Shown here: piece by piece, positions 7,242 through 18,271 of the stretch
Position numbering within the stretch: position 1 is the first letter of the stretch
Layout of the letters: each line of letters starts with the position of its first letter
NCBI RefSeq assembly: GCF_028869115.1
Contig: NZ_CP079800.1
Coordinates: forward strand, 1,488,001 to 1,552,000
DNA length: 64,000 bases
Direction: 5' to 3'
Source of the DNA: Pseudemcibacter aquimaris
GTDB lineage: Bacteria > Pseudomonadota > Alphaproteobacteria > Sphingomonadales > Emcibacteraceae
Made by a program: the position numbers and the translations under genes
The notes under the pieces: model-generated
Databases searched by the model: none
Told to the model about the DNA's origin: nothing
Seen by the model: only the letters and a program-made list of their open reading frames with translations

Positions 7242-8591
7242 ATGTATGATTATGATTTCTTTGTGATTGGGGCCGGTTCCGGTGGTGTTCGTTCAAGCAG
7301 AATGGCGGCCACATATGGCGCAAAAGTTGGTCTTTGTGAAGATTACCGTGTTGGCGGAACATGCGTAATACGTGGTTGCGTACCAAAGAAATTATATGTT
7401 TATGCATCAGAATATTCGAGCGCGTTTAAAGACGCAGAAGGTTTCGGCTGGTCCGCAGAACGCCCAAAGCTTGATTGGCAAAAGCTTGTTTCCAATAAAG
7501 AAGACGAAATTACAAGGCTTGAGGGATTATACGGTAAGAACCTTGATAACCATGATGTTGAAATCATTAAGGCCCGTGGTAAGTTACTAGATGCGCATAC
7601 GGTCGAATTAACCGATGAAAATGGTTCACGCACAGTGACAGCTGATAAAATTCTAATCGCAACGGGGGCATGGCCATCATTCCCGGATATTCCGGGAATT
7701 GAACATGCCATTTCATCCAATGAGGCATTTGATCTACCGGAACTGCCGAAACGAATTACTGTTGTTGGCGGTGGCTATATCGCCGTGGAATTTGCCGGTA
7801 TTTTCAATGGTTTGGGTGTTGAAACGTCGCTTTTATACCGTGGTGAAGAAATCCTTCGCGGTTTTGATCTTGAAGTCCGTAGCAAACTGCGTGATGAAAT
7901 GGTGAAAAAAGGTGTTGATGTCCGTATCAATACCAATGTCACTGAAATCAAAAAAGATGGTGATCAATATATCCTTAAGCTTACTGATGGTAACGAAATG
8001 GCCACTGATCTCGTGATGTATGCAACCGGCCGTCAGGCAAACACGAAAAACATTGGCCTTGAAGAGCTAGGCGTTAAAATGAAGCCAAACGGCGAAATTA
8101 TCGTTGATGAATATTACCGTTCAAATGTTGATAATATTTTTGCGGTAGGTGATGTGATCGGCGGAATGCAGTTAACACCAATTGCGATTAAAGAGGGCGC
8201 AGCCCTTGCAGCAACGCAGTTTAATGATACACCAACCACGGTTAATTATGACCATATTCCAACGGCGATATTCTCTCAACCGCCAATTGGCACCGTGGGA
8301 CTATCAGAGGAAGACGCACGAGAAAAATATGGTGATGACTTAAAAGTATTCCGCAGCGAATATAAATCCATGAAATTTACGCTTGCCGGTCGTGATGAAA
8401 GATCACTGATTAAAATGCTGGTGGATGGCAAGACCGATAAGGTCGTCGGCGCCCATATGATTGGCCCGGATAGCGCGGAAATTATTCAGGGAATTGCCGT
8501 TGCTATCAAGTGTGGCGCGACCAAGGCACAGTTCGATGATACCGTCGCTGTACACCCATCAAGTGCAGAAGAATTTGTTTTAATGAAGTAA
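7242..8591 (+). CDS. gor: Glutathione-disulfide reductase
   Basis: A 449-residue class I pyridine nucleotide-disulfide oxidoreductase that reduces GSSG with NADPH. The N-terminal FAD motif GAGSGG (about residues 9-14), the redox-active pair in GGTCVIRGCVPKKL, the NAD(P) motif VVGGGYIAVEFAG and the second FAD motif FAVGDV are all present, and the C-terminal HPSSAEEF carries the catalytic His-Glu pair. The GGTCVIRGCVPKK form is characteristic of glutathione reductase rather than lipoamide or mercuric reductase. Length is normal for the family (about 450). The ATG follows an AGGA about eight bases upstream. Confidence 0.93.
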   Translation: MYDYDFFVIGAGSGGVRSSRMAATYGAKVGLCEDYRVGGTCVIRGCVPKKLYVYASEYSSAFKDAEGFGWSAERPKLDWQKLVSNKEDEITRLEGLYGKNLDNHDVEIIKARGKLLDAHTVELTDENGSRTVTADKILIATGAWPSFPDIPGIEHAISSNEAFDLPELPKRITVVGGGYIAVEFAGIFNGLGVETSLLYRGEEILRGFDLEVRSKLRDEMVKKGVDVRINTNVTEIKKDGDQYILKLTDGNEMATDLVMYATGRQANTKNIGLEELGVKMKPNGEIIVDEYYRSNVDNIFAVGDVIGGMQLTPIAIKEGAALAATQFNDTPTTVNYDHIPTAIFSQPPIGTVGLSEEDAREKYGDDLKVFRSEYKSMKFTLAGRDERSLIKMLVDGKTDKVVGAHMIGPDSAEIIQGIAVAIKCGATKAQFDDTVAVHPSSAEEFVLMK

Positions 8592-8662
8592 TGCTTTATT
8601 TTCAGGGCAAAAAGCCTTATAGAAAGCATAATTTACACAAAATTTATAACGGAATTTGAAAA

Positions 8663-10051
8663 ATGACTAAAAACTGGACACCTGATAGCTGGAGATCAAT
8701 GCCAATCCGCCAGGTCCCAACTTATCCAGACGAAGCTAAGCTTGCTTCTGTCGAAGCTGAACTACGCGATCTGCCACCACTTGTATTTGCTGGTGAAGCA
8801 CGTCGTCTTAAAAAACAATTAGGTGAAGTGGCAAACGGTAATGCGTTTCTTCTTCAGGGTGGGGACTGTGCCGAAAGTTTTGCGGAGTTTCACGCTGATA
8901 AGATTCGTGACACTTTCCGTGTTCTTCTTCAAATGTCTGTTGCGCTTACATTCGCGGCATCTTGCCCGATTGTAAAAGTGGGCCGCATGGCTGGTCAATA
9001 TGCGAAACCACGTAGTTCTGACACAGAAACAAAGGGTGATGAAAGTCTTCCAAGTTACCGTGGTGATATTATTAACGGTATCGATTTTAATGAAGCGGCC
9101 CGTGTTCCTGATCCAGAACGTATGATCAAAGGATATGCGCAAGCATCATCAACATTGAACCTTCTTCGTGCTTTTGCGCAAGGTGGTTACGCGAACTTGA
9201 AAAAAGTACACCAATGGAACCTTGATTTCGTCGGTGGCGGTGAAGCCGTAGAAAAATACCAAGATATGGCTGACCGTATCGATGAAGCGATGGCATTTAT
9301 GCAGGCTTGCGGTATTAACCCGAACAGCAAAGCATTGAACTCAACTGATTTCTACGTATCACATGAAGCACTTCTTCTTCGTTATGAAGAGGCACTAACC
9401 CGTGTTGATAGTACAACAGGCGATTGGTACGACACATCAGGACACATGCTATGGATCGGTGACCGTACACGTATCCTTGGCGAAGCACATGTTGAATTCC
9501 TACGTGGTATTCAGAACCCAATCGGCCTTAAAGTCGGTCCAACAACCGACCTTGATGAACTTGTTAAAATCATTGATGAAATCAATCCAGAAGACGAAGC
9601 AGGGCGCATCACGCTGATCTGCCGCATGGGTGCAGACATCATCGAAGACAAGCTTCCAGCCGTAATTAAACGCATCGAAGAAGAAGGCAAAACAGTTGTT
9701 TGGTCATCTGATCCAATGCACGGTAACACGATTTCTGCGTCAAACGGCTTTAAAACTCGTCCGTTTGAAAATGTTCTTGCTGAAATTCGTCGTTTCTTCC
9801 GCATTCACCGCAGCATGGGTACATATGCCGGTGGTGTTCATTTTGAAATGACAGGTCAGGACGTAACAGAATGTACCGGTGGTGCAGAGGCAATTACAGA
9901 TGAGAAACTTGCCGATCGTTACCGCACACATTGTGACCCGCGTCTTAACGCGAGCCAAAGCCTTGAGCTTGCTTTCCTAATTGCGGAAGGGCTTAAGGAA
10001 GAACGTGACGAGCGTGCAAAAGAAGCTAAAAAAGCAGCAGCTGCAAGCTAA
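8663..10051 (+). CDS. Class II (plant-type) 3-deoxy-7-phosphoheptulonate synthase
   Basis: A 462-residue type II DAHP synthase, which joins phosphoenolpyruvate and erythrose 4-phosphate in the first step of the shikimate pathway. Typical signatures are visible: the WTPDSWR start, [25 protein letters not shown], the [10 protein letters not shown] metal-site motif, [18 protein letters not shown], and the [19 protein letters not shown]-terminus. The Cys in GGDCAE, His in DPMHGN, Glu in HFEMTG and Asp in CDPRLN are the metal ligands of the family. Alphaproteobacteria commonly use this class. It is followed by nadE 18 bases later, so the two may share a transcript. Confidence 0.95.
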   Translation: MTKNWTPDSWRSMPIRQVPTYPDEAKLASVEAELRDLPPLVFAGEARRLKKQLGEVANGNAFLLQGGDCAESFAEFHADKIRDTFRVLLQMSVALTFAASCPIVKVGRMAGQYAKPRSSDTETKGDESLPSYRGDIINGIDFNEAARVPDPERMIKGYAQASSTLNLLRAFAQGGYANLKKVHQWNLDFVGGGEAVEKYQDMADRIDEAMAFMQACGINPNSKALNSTDFYVSHEALLLRYEEALTRVDSTTGDWYDTSGHMLWIGDRTRILGEAHVEFLRGIQNPIGLKVGPTTDLDELVKIIDEINPEDEAGRITLICRMGADIIEDKLPAVIKRIEEEGKTVVWSSDPMHGNTISASNGFKTRPFENVLAEIRRFFRIHRSMGTYAGGVHFEMTGQDVTECTGGAEAITDEKLADRYRTHCDPRLNASQSLELAFLIAEGLKEERDERAKEAKKAAAAS

Positions 10052-10069
10052 GAAGAGCGACCATGCCAG

Positions 10070-11734
10070 ATGACCAGTGCATTAAAGATCGCAATTGCGA
10101 CAATAAATCCAACAGTCGGTGATATCGACGGTAACGCCACGCGCATCTTAAAGGTGCGCGAGGAAACCCCAGATGTTGATTTAATTGTTTATAGCGAACT
10201 TTGCCTGATTGGCTATCCTCCGGAAGATTTGGTTTTAAAACCCGCATTCCAGCGCGACGCGATGGATAAAACGGTCGAACTTGCGCAGGTCACCAAAGAT
10301 GGTGGCCCTGCGATGCTGATCAGTTCATTATGGGTTGAGGGTGGCAAGCTTTATAATTCATCTATCATGCTTGATAATGGCACCATTGCGGCGATCCGTC
10401 ATAAACGTGATCTGCCCAATTATGGTGTCTTTGATGAAAAGCGCGTCTTTTCACGCGGCCCATGCCCGGAACCGGTTGAATTTAAGGGTGTAAAGCTTGG
10501 CGTTCTCACTTGCGAAGATCTGTGGTGGGAAGAGGTCACGGAATATCTTACCAATAAACATAGCGATATTTTGGTTTCTCTCAATGGTTCCCCATATGAC
10601 TTACCGAAAGCGGGTGACCGCCTTACAAATGGTAAAGATCGTGTCACACAATCTGGTTTACCGCTGATATATACCAATCAGGTTGGTGGTCAGGATGAAC
10701 TGGTGTTTGATGGTGAGGCTTTCATCATGGACACAGCAGGTAACATCGTAATGCGACAACAATCATTTGTTGAAGAAACGACTGTAACCAATTGGTTTAA
10801 AGGTGAAAATGGCAAGTGGGCATGTTCACCGATGGATGTTGCAGAAAAGAACGATCGTTTAACCGATATTTATCAGGCGATGATGATTGGTGTGCGTGAT
10901 TATGTGAATAAAAACCGTTTTCCGGGTGTGATTATCGGGATGTCTGGCGGTGTGGATAGCGCGTTAAGTGCCATTGTCGCGGTTGATGCGTTGGGCGCGG
11001 ACCGTGTGCATCTTGTGATGATGCCGAGTAAATATACATCCGAAGAAAGCCTGATTGATGCATCGGATGCAGCACGCATGATGGGGTGCTCAATTGATAA
11101 TATTCCGATTAATGATGCGGTTGAAGCATTCGATAAGACATTAGAAGCATCATTTGCAGGAACAGAAGCAGATTTGACCGAAGAAAATCTTCAATCAAGG
11201 ATCAGAGCAATCATCCTGATGGGGATTAGTAATAAACACGGTAAAATGGTGCTAACAACCGGAAATAAATCTGAAATGTCAGTGGGTTACGCAACCCTTT
11301 ATGGTGATATGTGTGGCGGATATAATGCGTTAAAAGATATCTATAAGCTTGATGTATTCAAACTTTGTCATTGGCGTAATGAAAATCATCCAAATGGTGG
11401 TTTAGGTCCGCGTGGTCAGATTATGCCGACAAATATTATTGAAAAACCACCAACAGCAGAACTTCGTCCGGATCAAAAGGATGAAGACAGTCTTCCGCCA
11501 TATGAGGTTTTAGACGATATTCTGGAATGCCTGATTGAAAAAGAAATGACCAAGAAAGATATTGTTAAACGCGGTCACGATCAGGAAACAGTTGCACGTA
11601 TTCAGCATCTCCTTTATATCGCGGAATATAAACGCAGACAGTCACCACCAGGTGTAAAAATATCAGATAAGAATTTTGGCCGTGATCGCAGATATCCGAT
11701 TACAAATGGCTACAGAGATAAGAAGGTAAACTAA
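10070..11734 (+). CDS. nadE: Glutamine-dependent NAD+ synthetase
   Basis: A 554-residue two-domain enzyme. The N-terminal carbon-nitrogen hydrolase domain has the Glu-Lys-Cys triad (about E43, K112 in RHKRDLPNYGVFDE, C148 in LTCEDLWW), which releases ammonia from glutamine. The C-terminal synthetase domain has the PP-loop SGGVDS at residues 292-297 and MPSKYTS. It makes NAD from deamido-NAD, ATP and glutamine. The start at 10070 is preferred over the out-of-frame ATG at 10063; AGAAGAG lies about twelve bases upstream. It ends two bases before gltX, suggesting coupled expression. Confidence 0.95.
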   Translation: MTSALKIAIATINPTVGDIDGNATRILKVREETPDVDLIVYSELCLIGYPPEDLVLKPAFQRDAMDKTVELAQVTKDGGPAMLISSLWVEGGKLYNSSIMLDNGTIAAIRHKRDLPNYGVFDEKRVFSRGPCPEPVEFKGVKLGVLTCEDLWWEEVTEYLTNKHSDILVSLNGSPYDLPKAGDRLTNGKDRVTQSGLPLIYTNQVGGQDELVFDGEAFIMDTAGNIVMRQQSFVEETTVTNWFKGENGKWACSPMDVAEKNDRLTDIYQAMMIGVRDYVNKNRFPGVIIGMSGGVDSALSAIVAVDALGADRVHLVMMPSKYTSEESLIDASDAARMMGCSIDNIPINDAVEAFDKTLEASFAGTEADLTEENLQSRIRAIILMGISNKHGKMVLTTGNKSEMSVGYATLYGDMCGGYNALKDIYKLDVFKLCHWRNENHPNGGLGPRGQIMPTNIIEKPPTAELRPDQKDEDSLPPYEVLDDILECLIEKEMTKKDIVKRGHDQETVARIQHLLYIAEYKRRQSPPGVKISDKNFGRDRRYPITNGYRDKKVN

Positions 11735-11736
11735 TA

Positions 11737-13071
11737 ATGTCCGTAAAAGTAAGATTTGCCCCAAGTCCAACAGGGAAACTTCACGTAGGAAACGTTCGTA
11801 CTGCGATCGCAAACTGGCTTTATGCTCGTAAAATGGGTGGCGTGTTCTTTCTGCGTATCGATGATACCGATCTTGAACGTTCAACAAAAGAATATGAAGA
11901 CGGCATTTATGATGATCTTAAATGGCTTGGTCTTGATTGGGATGAGACAGCAAAACAATCAGAACGTTTTGACCGATATGACGCCGCCGTTGAGAAATTA
12001 AAGGCTGACGGACGTCTTTATCCATGTTACGAGACAGCACAAGAGCTTGAATTAAAACGTAAAATTCAACTAGGTCAAGGTAAACCACCACTTTATGATC
12101 GTGCGGCGCTGAAGCTGACCGCAGAAGAAATTGAGAAGTACGAGGCCGAAGGGCGCACTCCACACTGGCGCTTTAAATTAAATGTGCCGGGCAGAGTAGA
12201 ATGGGAAGATTGCGTTAAAGGTCATCAAAATTTTGATATCGGCGCGCTATCCGATCCGATCCTTGTGCGTGGTGATGGGACTTACCTTTATACGCTGCCG
12301 TCCGTTGTGGATGATATCGATTTCGGCATTACGCACATCATGCGCGGTGAAGATCACAGTGCAAACAGTGCTGTTCAAACGCAAGTTTTCGAAGCTTTAG
12401 GCGCAAAAGCACCTGAAATGGCGCATTTTTCACTATTAACGGGTGCAAAGGGTGAGGGGCTATCAAAACGCCTTGGTTCCGCATCCATCAAATCATACCG
12501 TGAAGATGACGGCCTAGAAGCCATGAGCATTGTTTCGCTACTCGCGCGTCTTGGTTCATCGGATGCGATTGAGCCATTTACGGATATTCAGCCGTTAATT
12601 GACGGTTTTGAATTTTCCAAATTCAGCCGCGCTACTGCGAAATTTGACCCACGCGACCTTGAGCTATTAAACGCGAAAATTCTGCATGTGACGGAATTTG
12701 ATGTGGTTAAAGACCGCCTTCCGGAAACATGCACAAAAGACATCTGGGATATGGCTCGTGCGAATATCACCAAAGTTGGTGATGTAAGTGATTGGCTTAC
12801 CATTATCAATGGTCCGGTTACGCCAGTGATCGAAGATGCTGATTTTATCGCTAAAGCGGCAGCATTACTGCCATCTGGCGATTGGGACGGGACCACATGG
12901 AAAGCATGGACAACTTCGGTTAAAGAAGAAACCGGCGCCAAAGGTAAACAGTTATTTATGCCTTTACGTCAGGCGGTTACAGGACAAAACCACGGTCCGG
13001 AAATGGGAACATTATTGCCGCTGATTGGGGCAGAACGCGTGAAGGCACGTTTAAATGGCGAACAAGCTTAA
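11737..13071 (+). CDS. gltX: Glutamyl-tRNA synthetase
   Basis: A 444-residue class I aminoacyl-tRNA synthetase. The [15 protein letters not shown] segment holds the HIGH-type signature (HVGN, residues 16-19), with [10 protein letters not shown] behind it, and GLSKRLG at 241-247 is the KMSKS equivalent. HIMRGEDH lies between them as expected. Alphaproteobacteria often carry two GltX proteins with different tRNA preferences; sequence reading alone does not say which this is or whether a second copy exists. The gene starts two bases after nadE, and its 3' end overlaps cysS by 17 bases. Confidence 0.93.
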   Translation: MSVKVRFAPSPTGKLHVGNVRTAIANWLYARKMGGVFFLRIDDTDLERSTKEYEDGIYDDLKWLGLDWDETAKQSERFDRYDAAVEKLKADGRLYPCYETAQELELKRKIQLGQGKPPLYDRAALKLTAEEIEKYEAEGRTPHWRFKLNVPGRVEWEDCVKGHQNFDIGALSDPILVRGDGTYLYTLPSVVDDIDFGITHIMRGEDHSANSAVQTQVFEALGAKAPEMAHFSLLTGAKGEGLSKRLGSASIKSYREDDGLEAMSIVSLLARLGSSDAIEPFTDIQPLIDGFEFSKFSRATAKFDPRDLELLNAKILHVTEFDVVKDRLPETCTKDIWDMARANITKVGDVSDWLTIINGPVTPVIEDADFIAKAAALLPSGDWDGTTWKAWTTSVKEETGAKGKQLFMPLRQAVTGQNHGPEMGTLLPLIGAERVKARLNGEQA

Positions 13072-14377
13072 AATATACAACACCCTTAACAATGTTAAGG
13101 AAGAATTTAATCCAATCGATCCAAACCACGTCAAAATGTATGTGTGTGGACCGACGGTGTATAATTATGCCCATGTGGGAAATGCCCGCCCGGTTGTTGT
13201 GTTTGATACGCTTTATCGCTTGCTTAAACATGATTATCCGAATGTGACATATGCACGCAATATCACCGATATTGATGATAAAATCATTGAAGCGAGCCTT
13301 GAAACCGGCGATGAAATTTCCACTATTACGGAAAAATACACTCGTATTTACGAAGAAGACATGGGCGCGTTAAATGCCTTTCTTCCGGATATCCGCCCAA
13401 AAGCAACCGAATATATTCAGGAAATGATCGACCTGATCAGTGATCTGATTAAAAAGGGTCATGCTTACGAGGTCGACGGTCATGTGCTATTCGAAGTATC
13501 GACAATGGCCGATTACGGCGAACTTTCCGGTAAAGATGTAAACGACCTGATTGCAGGTGCGCGTGTGAATGTCGCGGATTATAAACGCGAGGGGGCCGAT
13601 TTCGTTCTCTGGAAACCGTCCACCGACGAACAGCCAGGCTGGGAAAGCCCATGGGGCCGTGGTCGTCCGGGTTGGCATACGGAATGTTCCGCGATGATCC
13701 ATAAAAACTTTGGTGAAACAATCGATATTCATGGTGGCGGTCAGGATTTGATCTTCCCACATCACGAAAATGAAATCGCCCAAAGCAAATGTTCACATGG
13801 CGGCGCAAACCTTGCCAATTATTGGATGCATAATGGTTATTTGACCGTTGACGGTGAAAAAATGTCAAAATCACTTGGTAATTTCATCACGGTTCATGAA
13901 CTTTTGGAAGAATTCCCGGGTAAAGGGGAAGCAGTTCGTATGGCGCTTCTGACTAGTCATTATAGACAACCCGCGGATTTTAGCCGTGACGCTATTAATC
14001 AGGCAAAGAAACAGCTTGATCGTTGGTACCGCGCTGTTGAAGGTGTTAAGGCAACAGAACCAGCAGAAGCTGTTCTTGAAGCGATGCGTGATGATTTAAA
14101 TACGCCAAAAGCGATTATGGAATTAAACCAGCTTGCAAAAGATGAAAGTAATGCTGGTGCGCTTAAAGCATCCGCAGCACTCCTTGGCCTGCTTCAAAAT
14201 GATGATTGGTTTGCAGCACAAGATGTCGACTTTGATATTGATGCGCTAATTCAGGAACGCGCAGACGCCAAAGCCAATAAAAATTGGGCACGCGCCGATG
14301 AAATTCGTGATGAATTGGCCGCTGAGGGTATTACACTTCTTGATGGGCCGGAAGGCACCACATGGGAAAAGAATTAA
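13055..14377 (+). CDS. cysS: Cysteinyl-tRNA synthetase
   Basis: A 440-residue class I synthetase. [19 protein letters not shown] contains the first zinc ligand (C31) and the HIGH motif (HVGN at 40-43); GWHTECSAM supplies the second zinc cysteine, and the HHENE segment the zinc His and Glu. KMSKSLGNF is the KMSKS loop. The C-terminal region is slightly shorter than in E. coli (461). Its ATG lies inside the end of gltX (17-base overlap), so translation is probably coupled. Confidence 0.95.
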   Translation: MANKLKIYNTLNNVKEEFNPIDPNHVKMYVCGPTVYNYAHVGNARPVVVFDTLYRLLKHDYPNVTYARNITDIDDKIIEASLETGDEISTITEKYTRIYEEDMGALNAFLPDIRPKATEYIQEMIDLISDLIKKGHAYEVDGHVLFEVSTMADYGELSGKDVNDLIAGARVNVADYKREGADFVLWKPSTDEQPGWESPWGRGRPGWHTECSAMIHKNFGETIDIHGGGQDLIFPHHENEIAQSKCSHGGANLANYWMHNGYLTVDGEKMSKSLGNFITVHELLEEFPGKGEAVRMALLTSHYRQPADFSRDAINQAKKQLDRWYRAVEGVKATEPAEAVLEAMRDDLNTPKAIMELNQLAKDESNAGALKASAALLGLLQNDDWFAAQDVDFDIDALIQERADAKANKNWARADEIRDELAAEGITLLDGPEGTTWEKN

Positions 14378-14380
14378 TCC

Positions 14381-15202
14381 ATGGCCGGGACAGATCATAA
14401 AAAGCCTTCGAAATTACAGGAAAATGGCCCTGCGATCATTTTGGTGGTACCGCAGCTTGGTGAAAATATCGGTAAGGCTGTGCGCGCGATGTATAATTTC
14501 GGGCTTACTGATCTGCGACTAGTGGCGCCGCGTGATGGTTGGCCCAATGAAGCGGCAGTTGCACCAGCGGCGGGTGCGGATATCGTTTTGGAAAAAACTC
14601 GTGTTTATGACACGACGGCAGAAGCCATTGCTGACCTGACTTATGTTTACGCCACAACGGCACGTCCACGTGACATGATTAAAGAAGTCGTGACGCCAAA
14701 AGAATGTTGCGCCCGAATGCGCAGTGCTGTTGATGTTGGTGAAAAGGTTGGCCTTTTGTTTGGTCCTGAAAAAGCGGGGCTTAAAAATGATGATATCGCG
14801 CTTTCAACCGCGATTGTGTCAGTTCCATTAAACCCGAGCTTTGCATCCATTAATCTGGCGACGGCTGTGGGGTTAATGTCGTATGAATGGTTTCAAACGG
14901 GTTCTGATATTCCGGATAGCTATACGCCAAGTCTTGATACGAAACCGGCGACTGCAGGGGAGCTACAAAAATTATTTGATCATATTGAACATGAACTGGA
15001 AGAGGCGGGCTATTTCCGTTCTGATCAACGACGTTCATTAATGCGCAGAAACTTGCGTAATATTTTCACTCGATCAGAGATGACCCACGAAGAAGTCAGC
15101 ACCATGCGCGGTGTTATTAAGGCCCTTGCCACAGGCGGCGGCCCGGGTTGGCAAGCCGAAAAAGCGGAACTTGCCAAAAAGTCCGGTAAAAGTGACGATT
15201 AA
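14381..15202 (+). CDS. trmJ: tRNA (cytidine/uridine-2'-O-)-methyltransferase TrmJ
   Basis: A 273-residue SPOUT (SpoU) methyltransferase. Motif 1 is LVVPQLGENIGKAVRAMYNFGL, motif 2 LLFGPEKAGLKNDDI, and motif 3 VSVPLNPSFASINLATAVGLMSYEW, forming the knotted S-adenosylmethionine site. The C-terminal extension after residue 190, with RSDQRRSLMRRNLRNIFTR, matches the TrmJ dimerisation helices rather than short TrmL. TrmJ methylates the ribose of tRNA position 32. It begins three bases after cysS and ends just before the rpsD promoter, so it closes the nadE-gltX-cysS-trmJ run. Confidence 0.88.
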   Translation: MAGTDHKKPSKLQENGPAIILVVPQLGENIGKAVRAMYNFGLTDLRLVAPRDGWPNEAAVAPAAGADIVLEKTRVYDTTAEAIADLTYVYATTARPRDMIKEVVTPKECCARMRSAVDVGEKVGLLFGPEKAGLKNDDIALSTAIVSVPLNPSFASINLATAVGLMSYEWFQTGSDIPDSYTPSLDTKPATAGELQKLFDHIEHELEEAGYFRSDQRRSLMRRNLRNIFTRSEMTHEEVSTMRGVIKALATGGGPGWQAEKAELAKKSGKSDD

Positions 15203-15204
15203 GT

Positions 15205-15232
15205 TTGACAAAGCCAACAGAATAGCTATATT
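15205..15232 (+). promoter_or_regulatory. Sigma-70 promoter of rpsD
   Basis: TTGACA at 15205-15210 and TATATT at 15227-15232 are separated by 16 bases. It is the closest match to the sigma-70 consensus noticed in the window. Transcription should begin near 15239, giving an rpsD leader of about 100 bases. Confidence 0.7.
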
Positions 15233-15247
15233 CCGCGCATCTCGAAT

Positions 15248-15268
15248 GACCGGGTGAGAGTCCCGGTT
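15248..15268 (+). promoter_or_regulatory. rpsD leader hairpin
   Basis: ACCGGG and CCCGGT form a perfect 6-bp stem around the short loop TGAGAGT, inside the leader between the rpsD promoter and its start codon. S4 represses its own mRNA in E. coli by binding a leader structure, so this stem is a candidate for such control, but no match to a known S4 leader was established. A tRNA T-arm resemblance (GAGTCCCGGTT) was noticed, but no cloverleaf forms. Confidence 0.4.
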
Positions 15269-15340
15269 GCGTATTTCGCCACATATTGCGATTTACGGCG
15301 CTGAGAAAACTTTAATTTAAACAAGCGATTTGGAAGAAAA

Positions 15341-15952
15341 ATGACAAAACGTACACAAGCTAAGTATAAAATCGACCGCCGTATGGGTGAAAACATCTGG
15401 GGTCGTCCAAAATCACCAGTAAACACACGCGAATACCGTCCTGGCCAACACGGCCAAGGTCGTCGTGCCAAGCTTTCTGACTATGGTATCCAGCTAATGG
15501 CTAAACAGAAGCTTAAAGGTCACTATGGTGATATCACAGAAAAACAATTTAAGCGTATCTATAAAGAAGCTGTTCGCCGTCGTGGTGATACAGGTCAAAT
15601 CTTTGTTGGTCTTCTTGAGTGTCGTCTTGACGCTGTTGTTTACCGTTCAAAATTCGTGCCGACTATTTTCTCTGCACGTCAATTCGTGAACCACGGTCAC
15701 GTTCTTGTAAACGGTAAAAAAGTAAACATCCCAAGTTACATGGTTAAAGAAGGCGATGTGATCGAGATCCGTGAAAAATCACGTCAAGGTCAACTAGTGA
15801 TCCAAGGACTTGAGAGCACAGAACGCGAAGTTCCTGAGTACATCCAATCAGAAGGTCATAAAGTGACTTTCCTACGTATCCCGACATTGGATGAAATTCC
15901 ATACCCGGTTCAAATGGAACCAAACCTAGTGGTGGAATTCTACTCTCGCTAA
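15341..15952 (+). CDS. rpsD: 30S ribosomal protein S4
   Basis: A 203-residue S4, close to the usual 205. The alphaproteobacterial form is recognisable: [24 protein letters not shown] at the start (internal part seen as [14 protein letters not shown]), then [12 protein letters not shown], and an S4 RNA-binding domain with [14 protein letters not shown] and [20 protein letters not shown]. It lacks the N-terminal zinc cysteines of some S4 proteins. It initiates 30S assembly by binding 16S rRNA. The gene is monocistronic here, with its own promoter, a leader hairpin and a strong terminator. GGAAG lies just upstream of the ATG. Confidence 0.97.
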   Translation: MTKRTQAKYKIDRRMGENIWGRPKSPVNTREYRPGQHGQGRRAKLSDYGIQLMAKQKLKGHYGDITEKQFKRIYKEAVRRRGDTGQIFVGLLECRLDAVVYRSKFVPTIFSARQFVNHGHVLVNGKKVNIPSYMVKEGDVIEIREKSRQGQLVIQGLESTEREVPEYIQSEGHKVTFLRIPTLDEIPYPVQMEPNLVVEFYSR

Positions 15953-15981
15953 TATTTAAATTAGCAACAAAAGAATTAATT

Positions 15982-16010
15982 AAGGCTGCCTTTATAGGCG
16001 GCCTTTTTTT
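15982..16010 (+). terminator. Rho-independent terminator of rpsD
   Basis: AAGGCTGCC and GGCGGCCTT pair (one G-U) around a short TTTATA loop, followed by seven Ts. It lies 30 bases after the rpsD stop. Confidence 0.85.
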
Positions 16011-16117
16011 ATGCCGAAAATCAGCATCATTTAAGAGAAGATTAATATTTCTATTTTATAACCTTCTTACGATTTTATTTGGTTGTTTTTTTAAGTAATA
16101 GGGATAGGTAATTCAAC

Positions 16118-18271
16118 ATGACAGATTTTCTAAATCGGTTCACAATCGGCAGTAGAATTAACAGTTTAATGGGGGTGTTGTTAATTTCATTAGTTGCATT
16201 TGCTGCGGCAATGCTGATGCAGTTAAGTACAACTAAAACAGAAATGGAAGATTTGTCGACACTCGCTGAATTTACACCATATGTCGGTAGTGTCATTCAT
16301 GAATTACAAAAAGAACGTGGTGCATCAGCAGGGTATATCGGTTCATCCGGTGCCTCTCAATTCGCAACTAACCTAAATACGCAAAAGGGCAGCACTGACA
16401 CGGTTATTCAAGGCTTTAAAGCGGCGGCTGCAAATTTTCCAGTGGAACGGTTCGATGAAAATTTATCAATATTGTTAAATAATGTTCAAGCGAACCTGAA
16501 TAAGCTTTCTGATGTTCGAAATGATGTGTCGGAATTAAACGCATCAACCCCGGAAATGGCCCGTTATTATACAGGAACGATCAATAGCGCCTTATCGGTA
16601 ATTAAAGAAGCCGCCCAGCTTACTACTGATTATGAAATGTTAAATAGCATTGTGGTTTATACCTCATTACTTGAGGCTAAAGAAATAGCAGGACTTGAGC
16701 GCGCAGCTGGAACAGGCAGTTATGCAGCCGGAAGGTTCAATGATGTGGCACTGGCAAATCTAATTTCATTAATTGCCAAACAAGATGCGTTCATGACTTC
16801 ATTTAATTCATTTGCATCGCAAGAAGTAAAGGATTTTTATGCACAAACAGTGGTTGGTCAGGAACTTGATCGTCACAACGAATTAAGAGAATACGCCACA
16901 TCGTCACCAGATGACCTTTCAGGAAGTGGTGCTTCTGGCACAACCGAATGGTTCAGCGTAATGACGGCAAAAATCAATAAAATCAAAGTGGTAGAAGATA
17001 AAATTTCAACCGACCTTATTGAACAATCATCTTCTGCATCAGCAGATGCATCAACATCATTTTGGTTTGGTGTTGTGGCGCTTATAGTGTTGGTGGGTAT
17101 TTCAATTGTTTTCTCAGTAATTATTGCCAGCTCAATTGTTTCGCCATTAAGAAATTTAAGAAAACGGATGCAGGCAGTGGCCAAAGGGGAACTGGATCTG
17201 GATATTCCATATATGCATTTCAAAAATGAAATTGGCAACATGGCCAATGCGCTTAATCATTTTAAAGAATCTGCACTAGAAAATATTCGAATGACAGAAG
17301 AGGCCGAAAAGAATGAACGTCGCGCGGCAGAAGAAAAAGAAAAAAGAAGATTAGAGGCAGAAGAGCTTGAAAAACAACAAGCGCGCGATAAAGAAGAACA
17401 AGAAAGACAAGCGCAAGAAGCCCAATATCAAAACCGTCTTGAGCTTGCACAAAGTTTTGAAGATCGTGTGGTTGGCATTTTGGATAGCTTATCCGGTTCA
17501 ACTGAAAATCTGAATGTTATTTCTAAAAATATGACGAAAGTTGCGGATGACACACAAGATAAATCGATGGCCGCGAGCAGCGCAACAAGACAGGCTGGTG
17601 CAAATGTGCAGGCAGTGGCAAGCGCATCAGAAGAAATGTCAGCATCCATCGCAGAAATTACAAGGCAAGTTTCTGAATCAACCGGAATTGCTAATAATGC
17701 GGTAAAAACAGCTGAATCAGCATTAACCCGTGTGAATAAGTTGACAGAAACATCGGAACGAATTGGTGAAGTGGTGCAACTTATTAATGATATCGCGGAA
17801 CAAACCAACTTGCTTGCGCTTAATGCAACGATTGAATCTGCACGTGCCGGTGAAGCGGGTAAAGGGTTCGCAGTGGTGGCAAATGAGGTAAAATCATTAG
17901 CGACCCAAACAGGCAATGCGACTGATGAAATTAGAACGCAAATTACCGAGATGCAGGATGCAACCAAAGGGGCGGTCACAGCAGTGAACGAAATCACAAG
18001 CATCATTAATCAAATTAATGATATTTCATTAAGTATTGAATCATCCGTTGAGGAACAATCATCAGCAACAAATGAAATTTCACAAAATGCAATTCAGGCA
18101 GCAACTGGTGCAGATGAGGTTGGCAGAAACATCAATGATGTGAGTCAGTCCGCCTCTGAAACAGGTGAGGCCGCACAAACTGTACTTGGTGCATCAGAAG
18201 ATTTTGCAGAACAAACCAAAGTACTAAGAAATGAAGTAGACAGCTTCCTTAGCGAAGTACGTTCAAAATAA
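16118..18271 (+). CDS. Methyl-accepting chemotaxis protein with NIT sensor domain
   Basis: A 717-residue chemoreceptor. It has an N-terminal TM helix (about 14-36), then a helical periplasmic domain of some 270 residues that carries NIT-domain (nitrate/nitrite sensing) features: [13 protein letters not shown] near the start and [14 protein letters not shown] with AAGRF further on. A second TM helix (about 313-336) leads into a HAMP domain ([18 protein letters not shown]), a long charged coiled coil, and the signalling hairpin tip with [30 protein letters not shown] in pieces. No C-terminal CheR-docking pentapeptide is visible. NIT ligands are nitrate or nitrite in the characterised cases; here the ligand is inferred only. 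Confidence 0.9.
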   Translation: MTDFLNRFTIGSRINSLMGVLLISLVAFAAAMLMQLSTTKTEMEDLSTLAEFTPYVGSVIHELQKERGASAGYIGSSGASQFATNLNTQKGSTDTVIQGFKAAAANFPVERFDENLSILLNNVQANLNKLSDVRNDVSELNASTPEMARYYTGTINSALSVIKEAAQLTTDYEMLNSIVVYTSLLEAKEIAGLERAAGTGSYAAGRFNDVALANLISLIAKQDAFMTSFNSFASQEVKDFYAQTVVGQELDRHNELREYATSSPDDLSGSGASGTTEWFSVMTAKINKIKVVEDKISTDLIEQSSSASADASTSFWFGVVALIVLVGISIVFSVIIASSIVSPLRNLRKRMQAVAKGELDLDIPYMHFKNEIGNMANALNHFKESALENIRMTEEAEKNERRAAEEKEKRRLEAEELEKQQARDKEEQERQAQEAQYQNRLELAQSFEDRVVGILDSLSGSTENLNVISKNMTKVADDTQDKSMAASSATRQAGANVQAVASASEEMSASIAEITRQVSESTGIANNAVKTAESALTRVNKLTETSERIGEVVQLINDIAEQTNLLALNATIESARAGEAGKGFAVVANEVKSLATQTGNATDEIRTQITEMQDATKGAVTAVNEITSIINQINDISLSIESSVEEQSSATNEISQNAIQAATGADEVGRNINDVSQSASETGEAAQTVLGASEDFAEQTKVLRNEVDSFLSEVRSK

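Noticed and set aside
8592-8630. Hairpin TGCTTT...GGGC-AAAAA-GCC...AAAGCA after gor, considered as a terminator
   Set aside because: The stem has a large internal loop and no T-run follows.
13449-13874. 141-codon minus-strand frame inside cysS
   Set aside because: Arg/His-rich shadow of a conserved synthetase; no SD and no recognisable domain.
15238-15290. tRNA-like arm (GAGTCCCGGTT) in the rpsD leader
   Set aside because: Only one stem forms; no anticodon or acceptor stem could be drawn.
17428-18006. Long open frame on the minus strand across the NIT chemoreceptor
   Set aside because: It is the complement of the conserved signalling domain; its product is Ser/Ala/Val-rich low complexity with no start context.
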